Made by a program: the position numbers and the translations under genes. Of a DNA stretch of 64,000 nucleotides, positions 1 to 11,205 are shown piece by piece. Source of the DNA: Sphaerulina vaccinii (taxonomy: Eukaryota; Ascomycota; Dothideomycetes; Mycosphaerellales; Mycosphaerellaceae); the NCBI GenBank assembly GCA_022570795.1, contig JAKUDP010000003.1, positions 1,612,001-1,676,000 of the forward strand, in the 5' to 3' direction. The stretch's first letter is position 1. Each line of letters begins with the position of its first letter. Under the pieces are notes generated by a model. It was not told the DNA's origin, made no database searches, and saw only the letters and a list, made by a program, of their open reading frames with translations.

Positions 1-2
1 AG

Positions 3-1706
3 CTACCAGTGGTGGACGATACCTTGATGGACGACGCCGAAGTGCCTGCTGATTCTGCTGCGACGCCTGCCGATTCTGCTGATATACCTGCTGACTCTGG
101 CGAGCTTCCTGACACGACTATGCAAGACGCGCACGGAATCGACAGCGTCACACATCCGACACGTTCGCCGAGCAAGTTTGACGTGCACGATCGCATTTGG
201 GCTTTCTTCAGGGGCACACCGCACTACTTCTATCCTGCGACCTGGCTTGGAGCGTCTTCCGATGGCATGACGTACAAGATCAGATTCGACGATAAGACGG
301 TGACCAACATTGAAACATCTCATGTTCGCCGCCTCGAAGTACGTGTCGGTGACACTGTCAAGATCGACGAGAATGACAAGCGGAAGAAGAACTGGGTCAT
401 CGTTGGCTTTGGTCCGAAAGCAACGACTGACGAAGAACGCGCACTGGGCACCGATGTCTTCGGTCACACCCATGTGAAAGTGCAGCTCAAGGGCGGTCGC
501 GAGAGTCTCTCCAAATCAAAGTCTCCGACCCCAGCTGATGCCGGCGAGGTTCACACGGTACTGGTTAACTACCTCTACCTGACGACCACGATGTGGCCTC
601 AATACAACTTTCGCACATTCGATGCCCCGATCAAGACTGCTGCGTCGCAAGCCGAGACGCCCACGAGCGCACGTACAGGCACACCATCGGCTACGGAGAC
701 ACCATCGCGGTCACGAAGAGCACCTATTCCGTCTGCTAAAGCTAAGAGCAGTCGCACATCACACCTCCGCGAGACTTCTTTTGCTGCGTCCTCGAGTGCC
801 ACCCCAGGCGCTATATTCTCTGGCATGGCTTTTGCGATTTCGTACGAGAAGCCAGATGAAGGGAAGCAGGAGATCACTCGTCTCATCCAGCAGAATGGCG
901 GCACAATACTCGAAGATGGCTTTGAGGAGCTGTTCGACTTGCCCGACATCAGTAACTCGTCTGATGTCACATCTCCGCCAAAGAGATCTCCTCACAAGAA
1001 GGACACGGTTTCCGAGCTCCAGCTTAAGTCGAAGTATACAAGCCTTAAGTTCGCAGCACTGATCGGAGACCGTCATGGTAGGCGTGCCAAATATATGCAG
1101 GCACTGGCACTGGGGCTCCCCACGATCTCTGGGCGCTGGATCATGCACTCCTTGGATGATGCGAAGGATCCTAGCAGTGATAATGCCGGGCCATTGCCAT
1201 GGGATGCATATCTCCTTCCAGCTGGCGAAAGCAGCTTTCTCGGCGCCACGCGCTCGCGCACTATACAGATATACTCAGCGGCCACCGCAAGCCTGGAGCA
1301 GACTGTTGAGACTCGTGCTCGTCTCCTGAACGGCGAGGGACTTCTTCTCGTAGCGCCAAAGGCTGGGACTGTGAATTGGGAGAAGAGGAAGACATTCGCG
1401 TTCCTGACTATGGCTTGTGGAGCTGGCAAGATCAAACGTGTGAACGACGTTCAAGAGGCAAAGAAACTTACACTTGACGACCCCGAGACTTGGAAGTGGG
1501 TGTATGTGGATTCTTCTGTGACTGATGCTGAGCAGATACTGTTCGGCAACGGTGCGGCCGCCGCCACAGGGAAGAAGAGGAAGCGAGGCGGGGAGGCAGC
1601 AGCTCCTGCTGTCGAGGATAAGATGTCGGCCACAAATGGAGTGGTCAAGGTTGTGAACAACGAGTTTGTTGTTCAGAGTCTTATCCTGCAGGCATTGGTG
1701 GAGTGA
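3..1706 (+). CDS. Crb2/Rad9/53BP1-type DNA-damage checkpoint protein, C-terminal part (5' end outside window)
   Basis: The reading frame is open to the left edge; the first codons seen are not a true start, so the N-terminus is missing. About 565 residues remain. Around residues 55-130 is a Tudor-like segment (KFDVHDRIWAFFRG, then YPATWLG and YKIRFDD) and a basic strand with VGDTVKI. Tandem BRCT-like repeats follow: one from about 265 to 385 with LIQQNGGTILEDGFEELF and ISGRWIMHSL, a second from about 415 to the end with WKWVYVDSS and a C-terminal VVQSLILQ. Tudor followed by tandem BRCT is the architecture of Crb2/Rad9/53BP1, chromatin-bound adaptors that bring the effector kinase to double-strand breaks in the nucleus. 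A Lys/Arg patch (KKRKRGG) near the end could be a nuclear signal. The SQ/TQ-rich N-terminal region expected of the family would lie left of the window. Confidence 0.8.
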   Translation, partial: LPVVDDTLMDDAEVPADSAATPADSADIPADSGELPDTTMQDAHGIDSVTHPTRSPSKFDVHDRIWAFFRGTPHYFYPATWLGASSDGMTYKIRFDDKTVTNIETSHVRRLEVRVGDTVKIDENDKRKKNWVIVGFGPKATTDEERALGTDVFGHTHVKVQLKGGRESLSKSKSPTPADAGEVHTVLVNYLYLTTTMWPQYNFRTFDAPIKTAASQAETPTSARTGTPSATETPSRSRRAPIPSAKAKSSRTSHLRETSFAASSSATPGAIFSGMAFAISYEKPDEGKQEITRLIQQNGGTILEDGFEELFDLPDISNSSDVTSPPKRSPHKKDTVSELQLKSKYTSLKFAALIGDRHGRRAKYMQALALGLPTISGRWIMHSLDDAKDPSSDNAGPLPWDAYLLPAGESSFLGATRSRTIQIYSAATASLEQTVETRARLLNGEGLLLVAPKAGTVNWEKRKTFAFLTMACGAGKIKRVNDVQEAKKLTLDDPETWKWVYVDSSVTDAEQILFGNGAAAATGKKRKRGGEAAAPAVEDKMSATNGVVKVVNNEFVVQSLILQALVE

Positions 1707-2555
1707 AAATCATGAAGAAGCACAGGTGGCATAGCTTGACATCGCTATTACGAATGGCTGGCGCATAAAGGATGGACGGATAAGCTCGCCGGTTTGGCTG
1801 GAGCTGTATGATTTGCTCATGATACCCTGGAGCATGTAGTATATTACTGCACAGTATGCTTATGATACAAGGCTTTGCTGAGGCGCCGTCGTACGATTCT
1901 AGTTCACTTTCCCTTAAGACCGTCTTCTCACCAAAATCTTTTTGTCGTCTAGTCGTTCTCTCTGCCTTCTCCGTCGTCCTCTTGAGATCTGCGTTCGCTC
2001 TAGGCAGCGTGGCTCCGACGTGCTTGGCTGAGTGTTCTTTGAGCCACTAGGGTTACCCTAAAATACTGGGACGACGAGAACGTTAGTTTCAGTCGATTCT
2101 GAGTAGACAATATTAATTCGTTGGGCGGTCTGAGAATGTCTGGAAACCTTGAACTCGATTGAGCAGTAGTGGCGAGCGCAGTACACGAAAATCCGAATTG
2201 GTCATGTTCCTGAAATGTCGACTCTTGGGATCCTGGAACCTCGATGCTATGGTTTCTCTCTCATATTCGGAAGTGGACACGCTCACATGGGCCGAGTGAC
2301 CGGAGGCTCGATGTGACCAAAGTAAGTGTCCAACACTTGCGCTGAACATCTCCGTGACATGAACGCGTGTATAGAATGTAGCTTGTCGCATTCCGCAGCT
2401 TAGACAATGAGCATCGAGGAAAGCTTCATAAGCGCTATGCAGATGTCTACCATCCACTTCTCATCTATCCATTAAGACAATCGAGCTTCTCAATGCTGCA
2501 TGACGGTGCTGTCGCCATATGTCGCGACTACTGCAACCTATGCAGGCGTGCAACC
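1707..2555. other. intergenic, convergent 3' ends
   Basis: Lies between the checkpoint gene and the thioesterase-like gene, both ending here. Open frames at 1856-2050 (+) and 2113-2457 (-) lack recognisable motifs or supporting splice structure and are not called. Confidence 0.6.
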
Positions 2556-3561
2556 TCAAGATAGCTCCACAGCACCCTCAGGCACGCCCTTTACACTCCT
2601 CAACCTTCTCGAGAAGAATTGCATAATCGGCAACATCTCGTCCCGATTCCCAGGCATGCTGTCTCCAGGCTTTCTATACCTCTTGACCTCATAATGCTGG
2701 AACACACGTCTCAGCTTGTCCTCCGAAGTTCTCGTCACAATTGAGCTCCCGTCCGAACCAGCACAAACGAGAACCGGCGTTCGACATTTCGGGTCCAATT
2801 CAGCTGGCGTCTCACTTGCTAGACCAGCGCCGATACTGATGACACCACCGAGCTCCACTAATGTGGGATCTTTTGCCACATGTGCTTGATCAATGGCGAC
2901 TGCTGTACTCAGTGCAGCCATGCCACCTTGCCCGAAGCCTAGGAGTAAGATCTCTCGTAGGCGGAAGTTGCATTTCGCAACGAGGACTTCCTGGATCAGG
3001 ATCTTGAGAAGTTCGGAAATCTGTTTAAAGCCGCTGTCGATGTCTATGCCTGAACTGTTGTTGTCGAAGATTATGTCGTCGCCGAAATGATAGCCGCCTA
3101 AATCGAGGAGTGCTTGAGGTCCTTGGATACTTATGCAGCATGTTTCGGGTAGGTTCATTTGTTTTCCGAGGTTTGTGAAGGATTCATTCGTATCGCCGAG
3201 GCCGTGGAGGAGGATGAGGATGTTTGTTGGAGCATCGTTTCCTGGAGCTGTAGGAAGAGTGGTCAGTAGTTCTCGTCAGGATCTGAAAAGTAGATATTGC
3301 GCATGAGAGGGCATGCTGTCAAGGTCGCCATGCTTCCAGGCGTGTGTCTGGGGAATGGCTGCCATTCTAGCAAGATCTTGGTGGCATTGAAGACTTGATG
3401 CAAGAAATGGTGCGCTGAGCTGGTCGAGCTGAGGAGATAGCATGATCTCGGCGACTCCGAGAGTAGTAGTGAAACGCTTGTGCTGCAGTCTATCACTTAC
3501 GAGGAACGATGTCGACCTTGACCTTGGACGGGAAGTCCTCAGTGGTGGGAAGACGACCCAT
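2556..3561 (-). CDS. acyl-protein-thioesterase/carboxylesterase-like protein with degenerate catalytic site
   Basis: Two exons, 3561-3501 and 3247-2556, with a 253-nt GTAAGT...CTACAG intron; 250 residues. The start gives MGRLPTTEDFPSKVKVDIVP and the exon junction restores one frame leading into ILILLHGLGDT, the oxyanion-hole segment of the APT1/phospholipase-carboxylesterase family (alpha/beta hydrolase). The nucleophile elbow, normally GFSQGG, reads GFGQGG, so Gly126 replaces the catalytic Ser. The region expected to hold the catalytic His reads KPGDSMPGNRDEM, with no His. Asp186 lies in CAGSDGSS where the acid is expected. The fold therefore looks kept while the hydrolase triad is not. Family APTs remove palmitate from cytosolic proteins; a binding or regulatory role here is inference. 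The intron is long for this genome, so the 5' exon is less certain than the main one. Confidence 0.75.
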
Positions 3562-4161
3562 CTCCGGACCGCGCGGCTAGGTGAAGACTTGTGCAGGTAC
3601 AGTGTGGCTCAAGCTGTTTGAGCTTTCAGCTTGCTTGTGAATGCCGTGTCCTTGAAAGGCAGTCTGATGCCACAAAATGTCAAGCTAAACCTGATGCTCG
3701 ATGCTTTGGTCGTTCGTGTCTGTGGCTCAGCAGATGATGTGTGTTTTCGACAGCACAGCCACGACAACTACATGGGTCTAGACCAAGCAAAACCAAGCCT
3801 TCACATGTGTCTTGGCAGATGCTTGACTCGCTTGACTCGCTTGACTCCGATCCATCGGCTTCCGCGAAAAAAGCTCGATCTAGACGTCACGCCTCTCGCG
3901 AGTTTAGAGACAGCTCCTCCAGCAATCGGGTCAAATCAGGAGGTCGTATTCTGGTACAACGCTGCATCATTGCTGTAACCGCAATGGCCAGCTTCACGTC
4001 AGAGCCCACAGGCGGCAACTGGCGCACCAATCGCTCCTTCCAGGTGGAACTTTGAGGCTGTTTCAGGGTGCATACGCGTGCATCAGCAGAGCATCAGGGT
4101 CATCATCAGCAGCACGAGCCAGCAGGTACGTTGGCGGGGAGCTGAGCAATCGTATTGAGGG
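3562..4161. other. intergenic stretch with a short 9-bp tandem repeat
   Basis: No supported gene. Overlapping plus-strand frames at 3631-3978 and 3741-4055 have biased composition and no motif. Three copies of CTTGACTCG-like 9-mers lie at 3822-3848. Confidence 0.5.
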
Positions 4162-4170
4162 GTATATATG
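4162..4170 (+). promoter_or_regulatory. TATA-like element upstream of the cipC-like gene
   Basis: GTATATATG lies about 125 nt before the start codon. It is followed by an A/C-rich, G-poor leader (about 4200-4293) of the kind common before highly expressed fungal genes. Function is inferred from position only. Confidence 0.4.
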
Positions 4171-4293
4171 GTCAAAAGTGCTTCCACGAACTTTTTGAAC
4201 TCCTCATCAAACAACACTCTCACAATCTTCCACACCAAGCATCAACACATTCAACCTTCAACTCACTCCACTTACCAACCAACCACCGCAAAC

Positions 4294-4786
4294 ATGTTCG
4301 GATTCGGTATGCTGTTTAAAAACACCAGGCAGCCATTCACATCATCTAATGTCCTCTCCAGGCGAGGCCCGCGACCAGTACCAGCAGGTTGAGAACAGCG
4401 ACAACCAGGCTGAGCTCTCCCACGAGCTTCTGGCTGGTGGTGCCAGCTTCATGGCCATGAAGATGTTCGAGGACAGACAGCGCAAGGAGGGTGAGCAGCT
4501 TTCGATCCTACTTTACTTCTACTCATTACTAACATGAATCTTAGGCAAGCCAATCTCCCACCAGTTCGCCAAGGAGCTCCTCGCTGGCTTCGCTGGCGGT
4601 GAGGTCGACCGTCTCGCTGAAACCAAAGGTGCCGACTACATCGACCGCGAGAAGGCCAAGCACCAGGCCAAGCGCCAGGCCGAGGAACTCTACGACTCGC
4701 ACTACGGCGGCCAGGACCAGTACGACCCAAACCAGCAGGCTCCACCACGAGACCTCCAGGAGCACTTCGGTGACAACAACTGGTAG
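4294..4786 (+). CDS. cipC: CipC-like (DUF3759) small stress protein
   Basis: Three exons, 4294-4306, 4362-4490 and 4545-4786, give 127 residues. The 13-nt first exon encodes MFGFG; intron 1 is GTATGC...TCCAG and intron 2 is GTGAGC with a TACTAAC branch site and TTAG acceptor. The protein begins MFGFGEARDQYQQVE, then has two repeated helical segments: SHELLAGGASFMAMK...EDRQRKEG and HQFAKELLAGFAGGEVDRL. A charged Lys/Ala-rich helix and an acidic tail ending FGDNNW follow. This layout is that of CipC/DUF3759, a small soluble ascomycete protein known mainly as strongly induced by stress and during host or substrate growth; its biochemical role is unknown. The A/C-rich leader and TATA-like element fit high inducible expression. 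Confidence 0.85.
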
Positions 4787-5257
4787 ATGCTCTTTGCATG
4801 GAAGGAATGAATGACACACAGGCAATCTGACTTAAGGTCAGACCTGCGGGATAGTTCGTCATGAGATACCAGCAATTGTGTCCTAGCTTCAGCATAGTCA
4901 TGAGCTAGATGATGAATCAAAAAGAACTTGATGACATACCATATGATATGAGACTCTATCATTGTGTTTGAACATTTGCGATTTGCTGCATGTGATAGCT
5001 TCCAAACAGACAAATCCTCAGTCTGAAGGAGACCCAATGCTCTCTGAACTTGTGGTCTCGAACTAAACAGACAATGAAGTATGGACTTGGATTGACCACT
5101 TGCTACTCCGAAACTAGAACCTGTGAACGTGAAACGCTCCATCGACCATATATTCGACGAGAATCGCACAGGGAGAATTTGTTTCAGAGCTGAATGTCAG
5201 AATGTACACGCTATGCATTTTAGATCTAAGTACTGTAAACCTTCATGTCATCATCAA
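4787..5257. other. intergenic, convergent 3' ends
   Basis: Between the cipC-like gene and kynureninase, which face each other. Nothing recognisable; minus-strand frames here are overlaps with the cipC-like exons. Confidence 0.6.
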
Positions 5258-6739
5258 TCATAGCCTCGCCTCAACAGTCTCGCTCGACTTCGAGCTGTTC
5301 CCAACCTCCACTTGCTTAGTCTTCGGCCTCAAAGCCTCCTCAATAATCTGCATGAACCTCGCAACATCGCCGAAAGTGTTGTAAAGTGGTACAGGTGCAA
5401 CACGAATGCATCCAGGTTTCCGCTTGTCGCAGATGACTCCATTGCCTTCTAGTGCTGCACTGACCTCCTCCATGAGCTCCTCCTTGAACAACACACTCAA
5501 CTGCGTGCCACGTGCTCTGGGATCTGAAGGTGTGATGACCTGGAATGGAAAGTCATCATCGATTATGTTTCGTTGTGCGATCTGTGCAAGCAAATGCTCT
5601 GCATATGCTGTCAGGAGAAGTGACTTCGATCGAAGTTCGGCCATCGAGGTCTTCTCGAACACGCTGAGCGAAGCAGATAAGCAAGTAAGATCCACAACTG
5701 AAGGGTTCGAGAGCTGAAATCCTTGTGCACCAGGCGTAGGCACGAATTTGTTGTCCATGAGGAAGCGACTTGACTTGTTGTGGCCATACCAGCCCTTCAA
5801 TGCCCTGTTCTTCTTGCTGTCGCCGTGCTTTTCGTGGACGAAAGCACCTGCAATCGCACCTGCACCAGAGTTCATGTACTTGTACGTACACCAGCAAGCG
5901 AAGTCAACATCCCATTCGTGGAGCTTGAGTTCGACGTTGCCAGCTGCGTGGGCGAGATCCCAGCCGATGGTGATGCCATGCTTGTGTGCGTGTGCAGTTA
6001 TTGTCGGGATGTCTAGTAGTTGTCCAGAGTAATACTGGATACCAGGAAGGAGGACCAGAGCTAGCTCATGGGCATGCTCGTCAATAAGTCTCAAGACCTT
6101 CTCAGTGGAGATGACATAGCCTTGATCTGGCTCAACAAGTACCATCTGCTCCTTTGGATCCAGTCCATGCCATTCAATTTGAGACTCTATGGCATACCAG
6201 TCACTAGGGAATGGCCTCCATTCGTTCATGATCTTGGTCTTCTTGCCCTCAGGCTTGTAGAATGCAGCCATCATGAGGTGAAGATTTACAGTGAGTGTGT
6301 TCATGGCTACGACTTCTTCAGGTGATGCACCAACAATTGGGGCCATTTTCCGTGAGCAGTCCGCAGCCATGTCTTGGTAGGGTACCAGAGGTGATTCGTC
6401 GAGTTGTGTGAAGTGGCCACCTACAGCAATGGAGCCCCATGTCTTCAGGTATGCGTTCAGGTATTCTGAAATGGCTTTTGGTTGCAGGCCAAGAGAGTTG
6501 CCGCAGAAGTAGATGGCTTCATCATCGGCCGATGCTGCTTTGGCTGATGTCTTCTCATCGTCCGCGAGCGTCTTGCGCTTAAGCTGTGCTCTGGTAGGAA
6601 CGACAAACTCTTTTCGGAATGTCTTGAGAATGTCGTTATGGCTGTCCAGTGATTGTGCAAAGTCAAGAGAGTCTGCATTTGCTGGCCATTCTGGCTTCTC
6701 TCCACGGCGAAGGAGATTCACAGCGTTGGTGGCGTCCAT
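5258..6739 (-). CDS. BNA5: kynureninase (NAD+ biosynthesis from tryptophan)
   Basis: Single exon, 493 residues, the usual family length. It is a PLP-dependent fold-type I enzyme that cleaves 3-hydroxykynurenine (and kynurenine) to 3-hydroxyanthranilate and alanine, a cytosolic step of de novo NAD+ synthesis. Visible family signatures: IYFCGNSLGLQPK near residue 80, EVVAMNTLTVNLHLM at about 142, GWDLAHAAGNVEL at about 259 (with the PLP-contacting Asp), and ACWCTYKYMNSG where Lys287 is the expected Schiff-base lysine. Family residues at the end (GCIRVAPVPLYNTF) are intact. The gene is transcribed away from the indoleamine 2,3-dioxygenase gene across a shared 496-nt region, so two steps of the same pathway share a promoter region. 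Confidence 0.96.
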   Translation of the reverse strand: MDATNAVNLLRRGEKPEWPANADSLDFAQSLDSHNDILKTFRKEFVVPTRAQLKRKTLADDEKTSAKAASADDEAIYFCGNSLGLQPKAISEYLNAYLKTWGSIAVGGHFTQLDESPLVPYQDMAADCSRKMAPIVGASPEEVVAMNTLTVNLHLMMAAFYKPEGKKTKIMNEWRPFPSDWYAIESQIEWHGLDPKEQMVLVEPDQGYVISTEKVLRLIDEHAHELALVLLPGIQYYSGQLLDIPTITAHAHKHGITIGWDLAHAAGNVELKLHEWDVDFACWCTYKYMNSGAGAIAGAFVHEKHGDSKKNRALKGWYGHNKSSRFLMDNKFVPTPGAQGFQLSNPSVVDLTCLSASLSVFEKTSMAELRSKSLLLTAYAEHLLAQIAQRNIIDDDFPFQVITPSDPRARGTQLSVLFKEELMEEVSAALEGNGVICDKRKPGCIRVAPVPLYNTFGDVARFMQIIEEALRPKTKQVEVGNSSKSSETVEARL

Positions 6740-7235
6740 GATCTTGGCGTTCGGAAGTTGTTATTTCTGGGATGGAATGCTGCGATCTTGTCTTGGTTGC
6801 TGAGTCGAGTGTGATGGTGTGAGATCTTCTGAACGGACTTCCACTTTTCACTTATGCAAAAGCCTTCCGACGATGATGATCGCATTCGACGCAAGACTCT
6901 CAAGTGTACCAACAAGGAAGGAGATAAGACTTGGCCTCTTCCGACAGTCTGGGCGGATCCTTTGTCGGATGCAGAAGCGTCGGAGCATCACTTCCGTCGC
7001 ACGGCCTCCCATTGTTCGCACTTTGCACGCCGGCGTCTTTCGTCGCGCAAAGATGCTGAACGAGCTGTTTAGGCCTCACGTCGAAGTGGATACTGCCACA
7101 CTTCCACATTATAACCGGTCGCAATGCCGTCACGTATCAGAATGCATCTTCACTCGCTGAAACATACTTTTCGCTAACACTCCTTGACATCGACTCGAAC
7201 AACAAAGAAGACACCCTCATCATCCATCCACAATC
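6740..7235. promoter_or_regulatory. shared divergent promoter region of kynureninase and indoleamine 2,3-dioxygenase
   Basis: 496 nt between two oppositely transcribed genes of one pathway. No specific operator could be identified by eye. Co-regulation is inferred from the arrangement. Confidence 0.5.
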
Positions 7236-8572
7236 ATGAGCCCTTCCAAGATACACTCGCTGCCATCACGCGCGGCCCTACCATCCTATAACATCTCATC
7301 GAATGGGTTCCTGCCGGAAAACACACCACTGAGTCGTCTTCCGAACGACTATTACCAACCTTGGGAGAACCTCATTTCAGAAGTCTCGAGCCTCATCGAG
7401 CTCCAGCAAATACGAGCCGCCATCGATGCATTACCAGTCTTAGACACAGCGCATCTCGAGTCGGAAGCAGAATGGCAGAGAGCATATTCGTTACTTGCGG
7501 TGTTAGCACAAGGCTACATCTGGGCAGGTCCTGAGCCATCAGAGGTAACATTGTACCTCGCTTGTCCTGGTTGTTCAGTCGACTGACGTCTTATCTCCAG
7601 CGTCTACCACCACAGATCTCGATTCCGTTTCTGGCTTCTTCCGAGCACCTCGAGGTACATCCGATTGCGACATATGCAGCTCTTAATCTCTGGAACTGGC
7701 GGCCACTGAATGAGTGTAGCGGGAGAGCGATCGATCTGACAGAGCCAAGCAATTTGGTTGCACTTCATACTGCGACTGGCACGGACCATGAGTCGTGGTT
7801 CCTGATTATCTCCAATGCGATGGAGGCACGTGCTGGTCCATTGATTCACTCAATGCTCGGAGCAATGGAGGCAGTAGAGCGCAAAGACAATGCAACGATC
7901 GTGGAGAGTCTGGCATACTTCAAGCAGAGCATGATCGATATTGGCAAACTTTTGGAACGCATGGACGATAGATGCCATCCACAAGTCTTCTATCACCACA
8001 TCCGACCTTTTCTTGCTGGTAGCATGAATATGGAAACAGCTGGTTTACCAAACGGAGTCTTTTATGACGAAGGCGATGGCAAAGGTTCCTGGAGAAAGTA
8101 TCGAGGTGGAAGCAATGGCCAGAGCTCTCTTCTTCAGTTCTTCGATGCAGTACTCCAGATCGATCATCAGAGATGTAATGGCTTTCACGATGAGATGCGA
8201 AGATACATGCCCGGACCACATGCCCGCTTCCTGGACGACATCGAGAGCATCGCCAACATCCGCGACTATGTCAATGGTCTTGACGAGTCGCGAGGCAACA
8301 GTGATCTGGTTCGAGCGTACAATGATGCAGTTGCGAGTCTTAGTGAGTTCCGCAACATCCACATTGCGCTGGTGACCAGGTATATCATCATCCCAAGTCG
8401 TCAGCCAAAGCCAGAAAGCTCCATCATTCGCAGAGACATTGCGTCGACCTCAACCAAGCTGGCGTCTGCGGAACCCATGACTAAAGAACTGGTTGGGACT
8501 GGTGGCACGAAGCTCATTCCATTCTTGAGAACTGCGAGAGATGAGACCAGGGAGGCGACAGTGACCAGATGA
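7236..8572 (+). CDS. BNA2: indoleamine 2,3-dioxygenase (heme enzyme, first step of kynurenine pathway)
   Basis: Two exons, 7236-7544 and 7601-8572, separated by a 56-nt intron (GTAACA, CTGAC branch, CTCCAG); 426 residues. The family oxidises L-tryptophan to N-formylkynurenine using heme and O2 in the cytosol. Family signatures: PLSRLPNDYYQPWE near the N-terminus, the helix WQRAYSLLAVLAQGYIW, the segment HESWFLIISNAMEARAGP, the substrate-side GGSNGQSS, and RRYMPGPHARFL in which His320 is the expected proximal heme ligand. The C-terminal tail after ALVTRYII is divergent and Ser/Thr-rich. It is paired head-to-head with kynureninase; fungal kynurenine genes often respond to tryptophan and NAD+ status, but no control site is identified here. 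Confidence 0.95.
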
Positions 8573-8773
8573 GGGCGGCTAGGAACACCCAGCATATTCC
8601 TTCAGCTCGCGCGTCTGGTAGTAGCATGGTGTTTACGCACAAGGAGATGCTTTTAGCACAGACAGGTGTTTCCACATGATCCCTCTTCGAGTGATTTCGC
8701 TAGGACGATATCCCGCCAGAGTGGCCATTCTGCTTGTCGGAGAGGCAATCCGGGCAACGAGAGCTCAACATGG

Positions 8774-11205
8774 TCATATAAACCCTCCACCAGTCTGATC
8801 ATACATCGGAAACAGTGGTATATCGGCCAAGCTTCCTCCATCCAAAGTATGGCGTCCTGGCTGCAGAAAGTCTTGGAGTCCTTGGTCGCTCTCATCGATC
8901 CACGGCATATGGAAGAAGTCCGCATCATAGATAGTCCAGTCAGGTATTGCGGATTCAGTCGAAGCATCCTGGTCGTTAGATTGTCTACAGAACGTCAGTG
9001 AACGGCACTGAATAGAAGACAGAGAACAGAGGACTTACTCAGGCGCAATAGAGGATAGACGCTGCTCAGCAGTACTTGATAGATCTTGTTCCAGCTGTGG
9101 TTGATGTGCCACTTGAGACTCGTTGTTATCCAAAGGTAGTAGGCCGAATAGCTGTGAGGATGCCTGCTTCCTTTGTGTGCGAAGACGTAATTCTCGACTC
9201 TTGACGTGCGTGGTTGTAGTCTTCAGTAACGCTTGTACGACGAGAGAATACTGTCTCGCATGTGGATCGACTTTCGCGAAGTAGTCCAGGCATGCTATTG
9301 AGTTTCGGCAGTGATCCTCAAACACCATACCTGAACGTCCGAGTATGCCAACGGCGAGCACAAGGGAAGTGGTGAACAACCACGACCTGTAACGATATGT
9401 CAGTATCAGACCATCCACTTGTGTCGTGCATACTTACACTACCAGCGGCATCCTCTGTGGCATACTATTTGTCTTAAGCACAGCCTGCAATGTTTCCACG
9501 AACGAAGTCGCCGCATCAAGAGCAGCATCGGCATACTTCCGCTTCTCCAAGTGCTCGGTATGTGTCCCTGGAGCTTTCAATGATGCGCCCATGTATTCAT
9601 ATAGCTCGTAGATCAAGAATGGTCTTGTCAGTAGCATTATACCATAATAGTACGAACACAATGTCGAGCAAGCCCCGACGACTGCATCTCGAGACCTGTT
9701 ATCTCGATCTCTGGGCGTTGATGGAGCCATCGTTGTGTCTGACAAAGGGCGCAGCCACGTCGATGCCCAGCCCTTGAGCTGATGCGAGACGTAACTTGCA
9801 ATGCGAAGAGATATCCGCTTTCGCGAGTATACTTCGACTACTACACGCTCGATGATCATGAAGATCTGCACGCTTGCATCGATGACATGAAGCGAGTGTC
9901 CAAACGGAACTTCAGCCACGCCGTGCTTGCCATACTTGACAGTGCAGTCCACGTCCGAGGTTGATGGCGGTCTCCCTAGCAGGTTGCTAATGAGCATGTC
10001 CACCACGCGTAAACTCTTCCAGATGCGATCTCTTGTGGCTCGGACTGCCTCGCCAAAAGAAGAGTTCACCTCTGTTCGGTGCAGACCAATAGCATATGCA
10101 GTTCTCGCTGCGAGCGAGAAGTACAAGTATGCACCATTAGGCTGGAAAGCGCGAAGCATGTAGACTGCAACGAGAGCGAACCCTTGCACAGTGGAGACAT
10201 TCATACTGGCAGTGAGTTGTTTCAACAGCACATCTTTGGCATGTTCGAACCAAGCTTCTGCCTGAGCTTCATTACTCTCCTGTGATCCAATGGCTAGGAT
10301 GAGATAGTATACGGCAGAAGTTCCTGCTCGAATGTTAGCTTTGGTGAGACGAGTGCGGGTACGAGGATATTGTAAGTACCGTTCTGTTGTGACGCAAAGC
10401 CACTGGCCCACGTCTTGACGTCTCGAAGAAGTTGCGTGTGCTCAAACAGGTCGGCGAGACCACTGACAGCAACAACGTATTCACGAACCAGCTCATCGAC
10501 CTCGCGCACATCTACAGCAAGACCCACTGGACGATCTGCACCTTTCGCTTTGGCCACTTCAATGATTGAGTCGCGAGAGGCGGCCACAGCAAGGCCTTCA
10601 GCGTCTACCTCAGATGCGATCAGATGCCTTACAGTCTGCAAGAACGAGAGCGGTGCACAATCGCCAATGAAGATAACCTTGCCTTGGGCACCCCGAAGGA
10701 TACGTCCCTCTAGAGGCACAGCTGTGTCATCATGGTGATCCTCCCGGCTTACTGTAGGAGATAGCGAAGCACCAAAGTCGCCGATGCCATCGTGAGTACG
10801 AGGTCTGCGTTCAGCTCCGTCGCTGTAACTTCTCCTCGCTCGAACGATATTGCTCAGACTCTCCGAATCATAATCATGGCCATCAGGTTCATTGCTCCGC
10901 GCCTGCGCAGATGTCGGCTTGAGCGTTGGATTCCGGGGGGACGTCAATGGGGCCTGAGTGTGTCCGGGCACGTTTGGTGTGTTACCTGCAGACTTTGGGT
11001 GTGACCTCTGCTTGGGAGCGGTGAAGACGCAAGTATCGGCGCGGTTCTTGCGCTTGCAATACGAACACGGATGCTCGCCATCACATTTGACCTTCCGCGT
11101 CTTGCAAAGATCACATGCTGCGAAGACACGCTCGATGCGACGTCGTTTCTCTGGTCGCGGAGCCTGCGAAGTGGTCTCATCGGAGTTCGTTGTTGTCTCC
11201 GTCAT
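8774..11205 (-). CDS. Zn2Cys6 transcription factor with fungal-specific (MHR) domain
   Basis: Four exons, 11205-10380, 10323-9438, 9386-9039 and 8984-8774, give 756 residues. Introns are 56, 51 and 54 nt with GTACTT, GTAAGT and GTAAGT donors; the last acceptor (CTGTAG at 8985) was chosen because the nearer one gives an immediate stop. A basic start (RRRIERVF) precedes the zinc cluster CDLCKTRKVKCDGEHPC...C, spaced C-x2-C-x6-C-x5-C-x2-C-x8-C (residues 31-59). A low-complexity linker follows, then the fungal trans domain with ARTAYAIGLHRTEVNSSFG and RIWKSLRVVDMLISNLLGRP. The acidic, Asp- and Phe-rich C-terminus (DWTIYDADFFHMPW) resembles an activation domain. It is a nuclear DNA-binding regulator; the target is unknown. 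It converges on the dioxygenase gene, but a role in that pathway is only a possibility. Confidence 0.88.
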
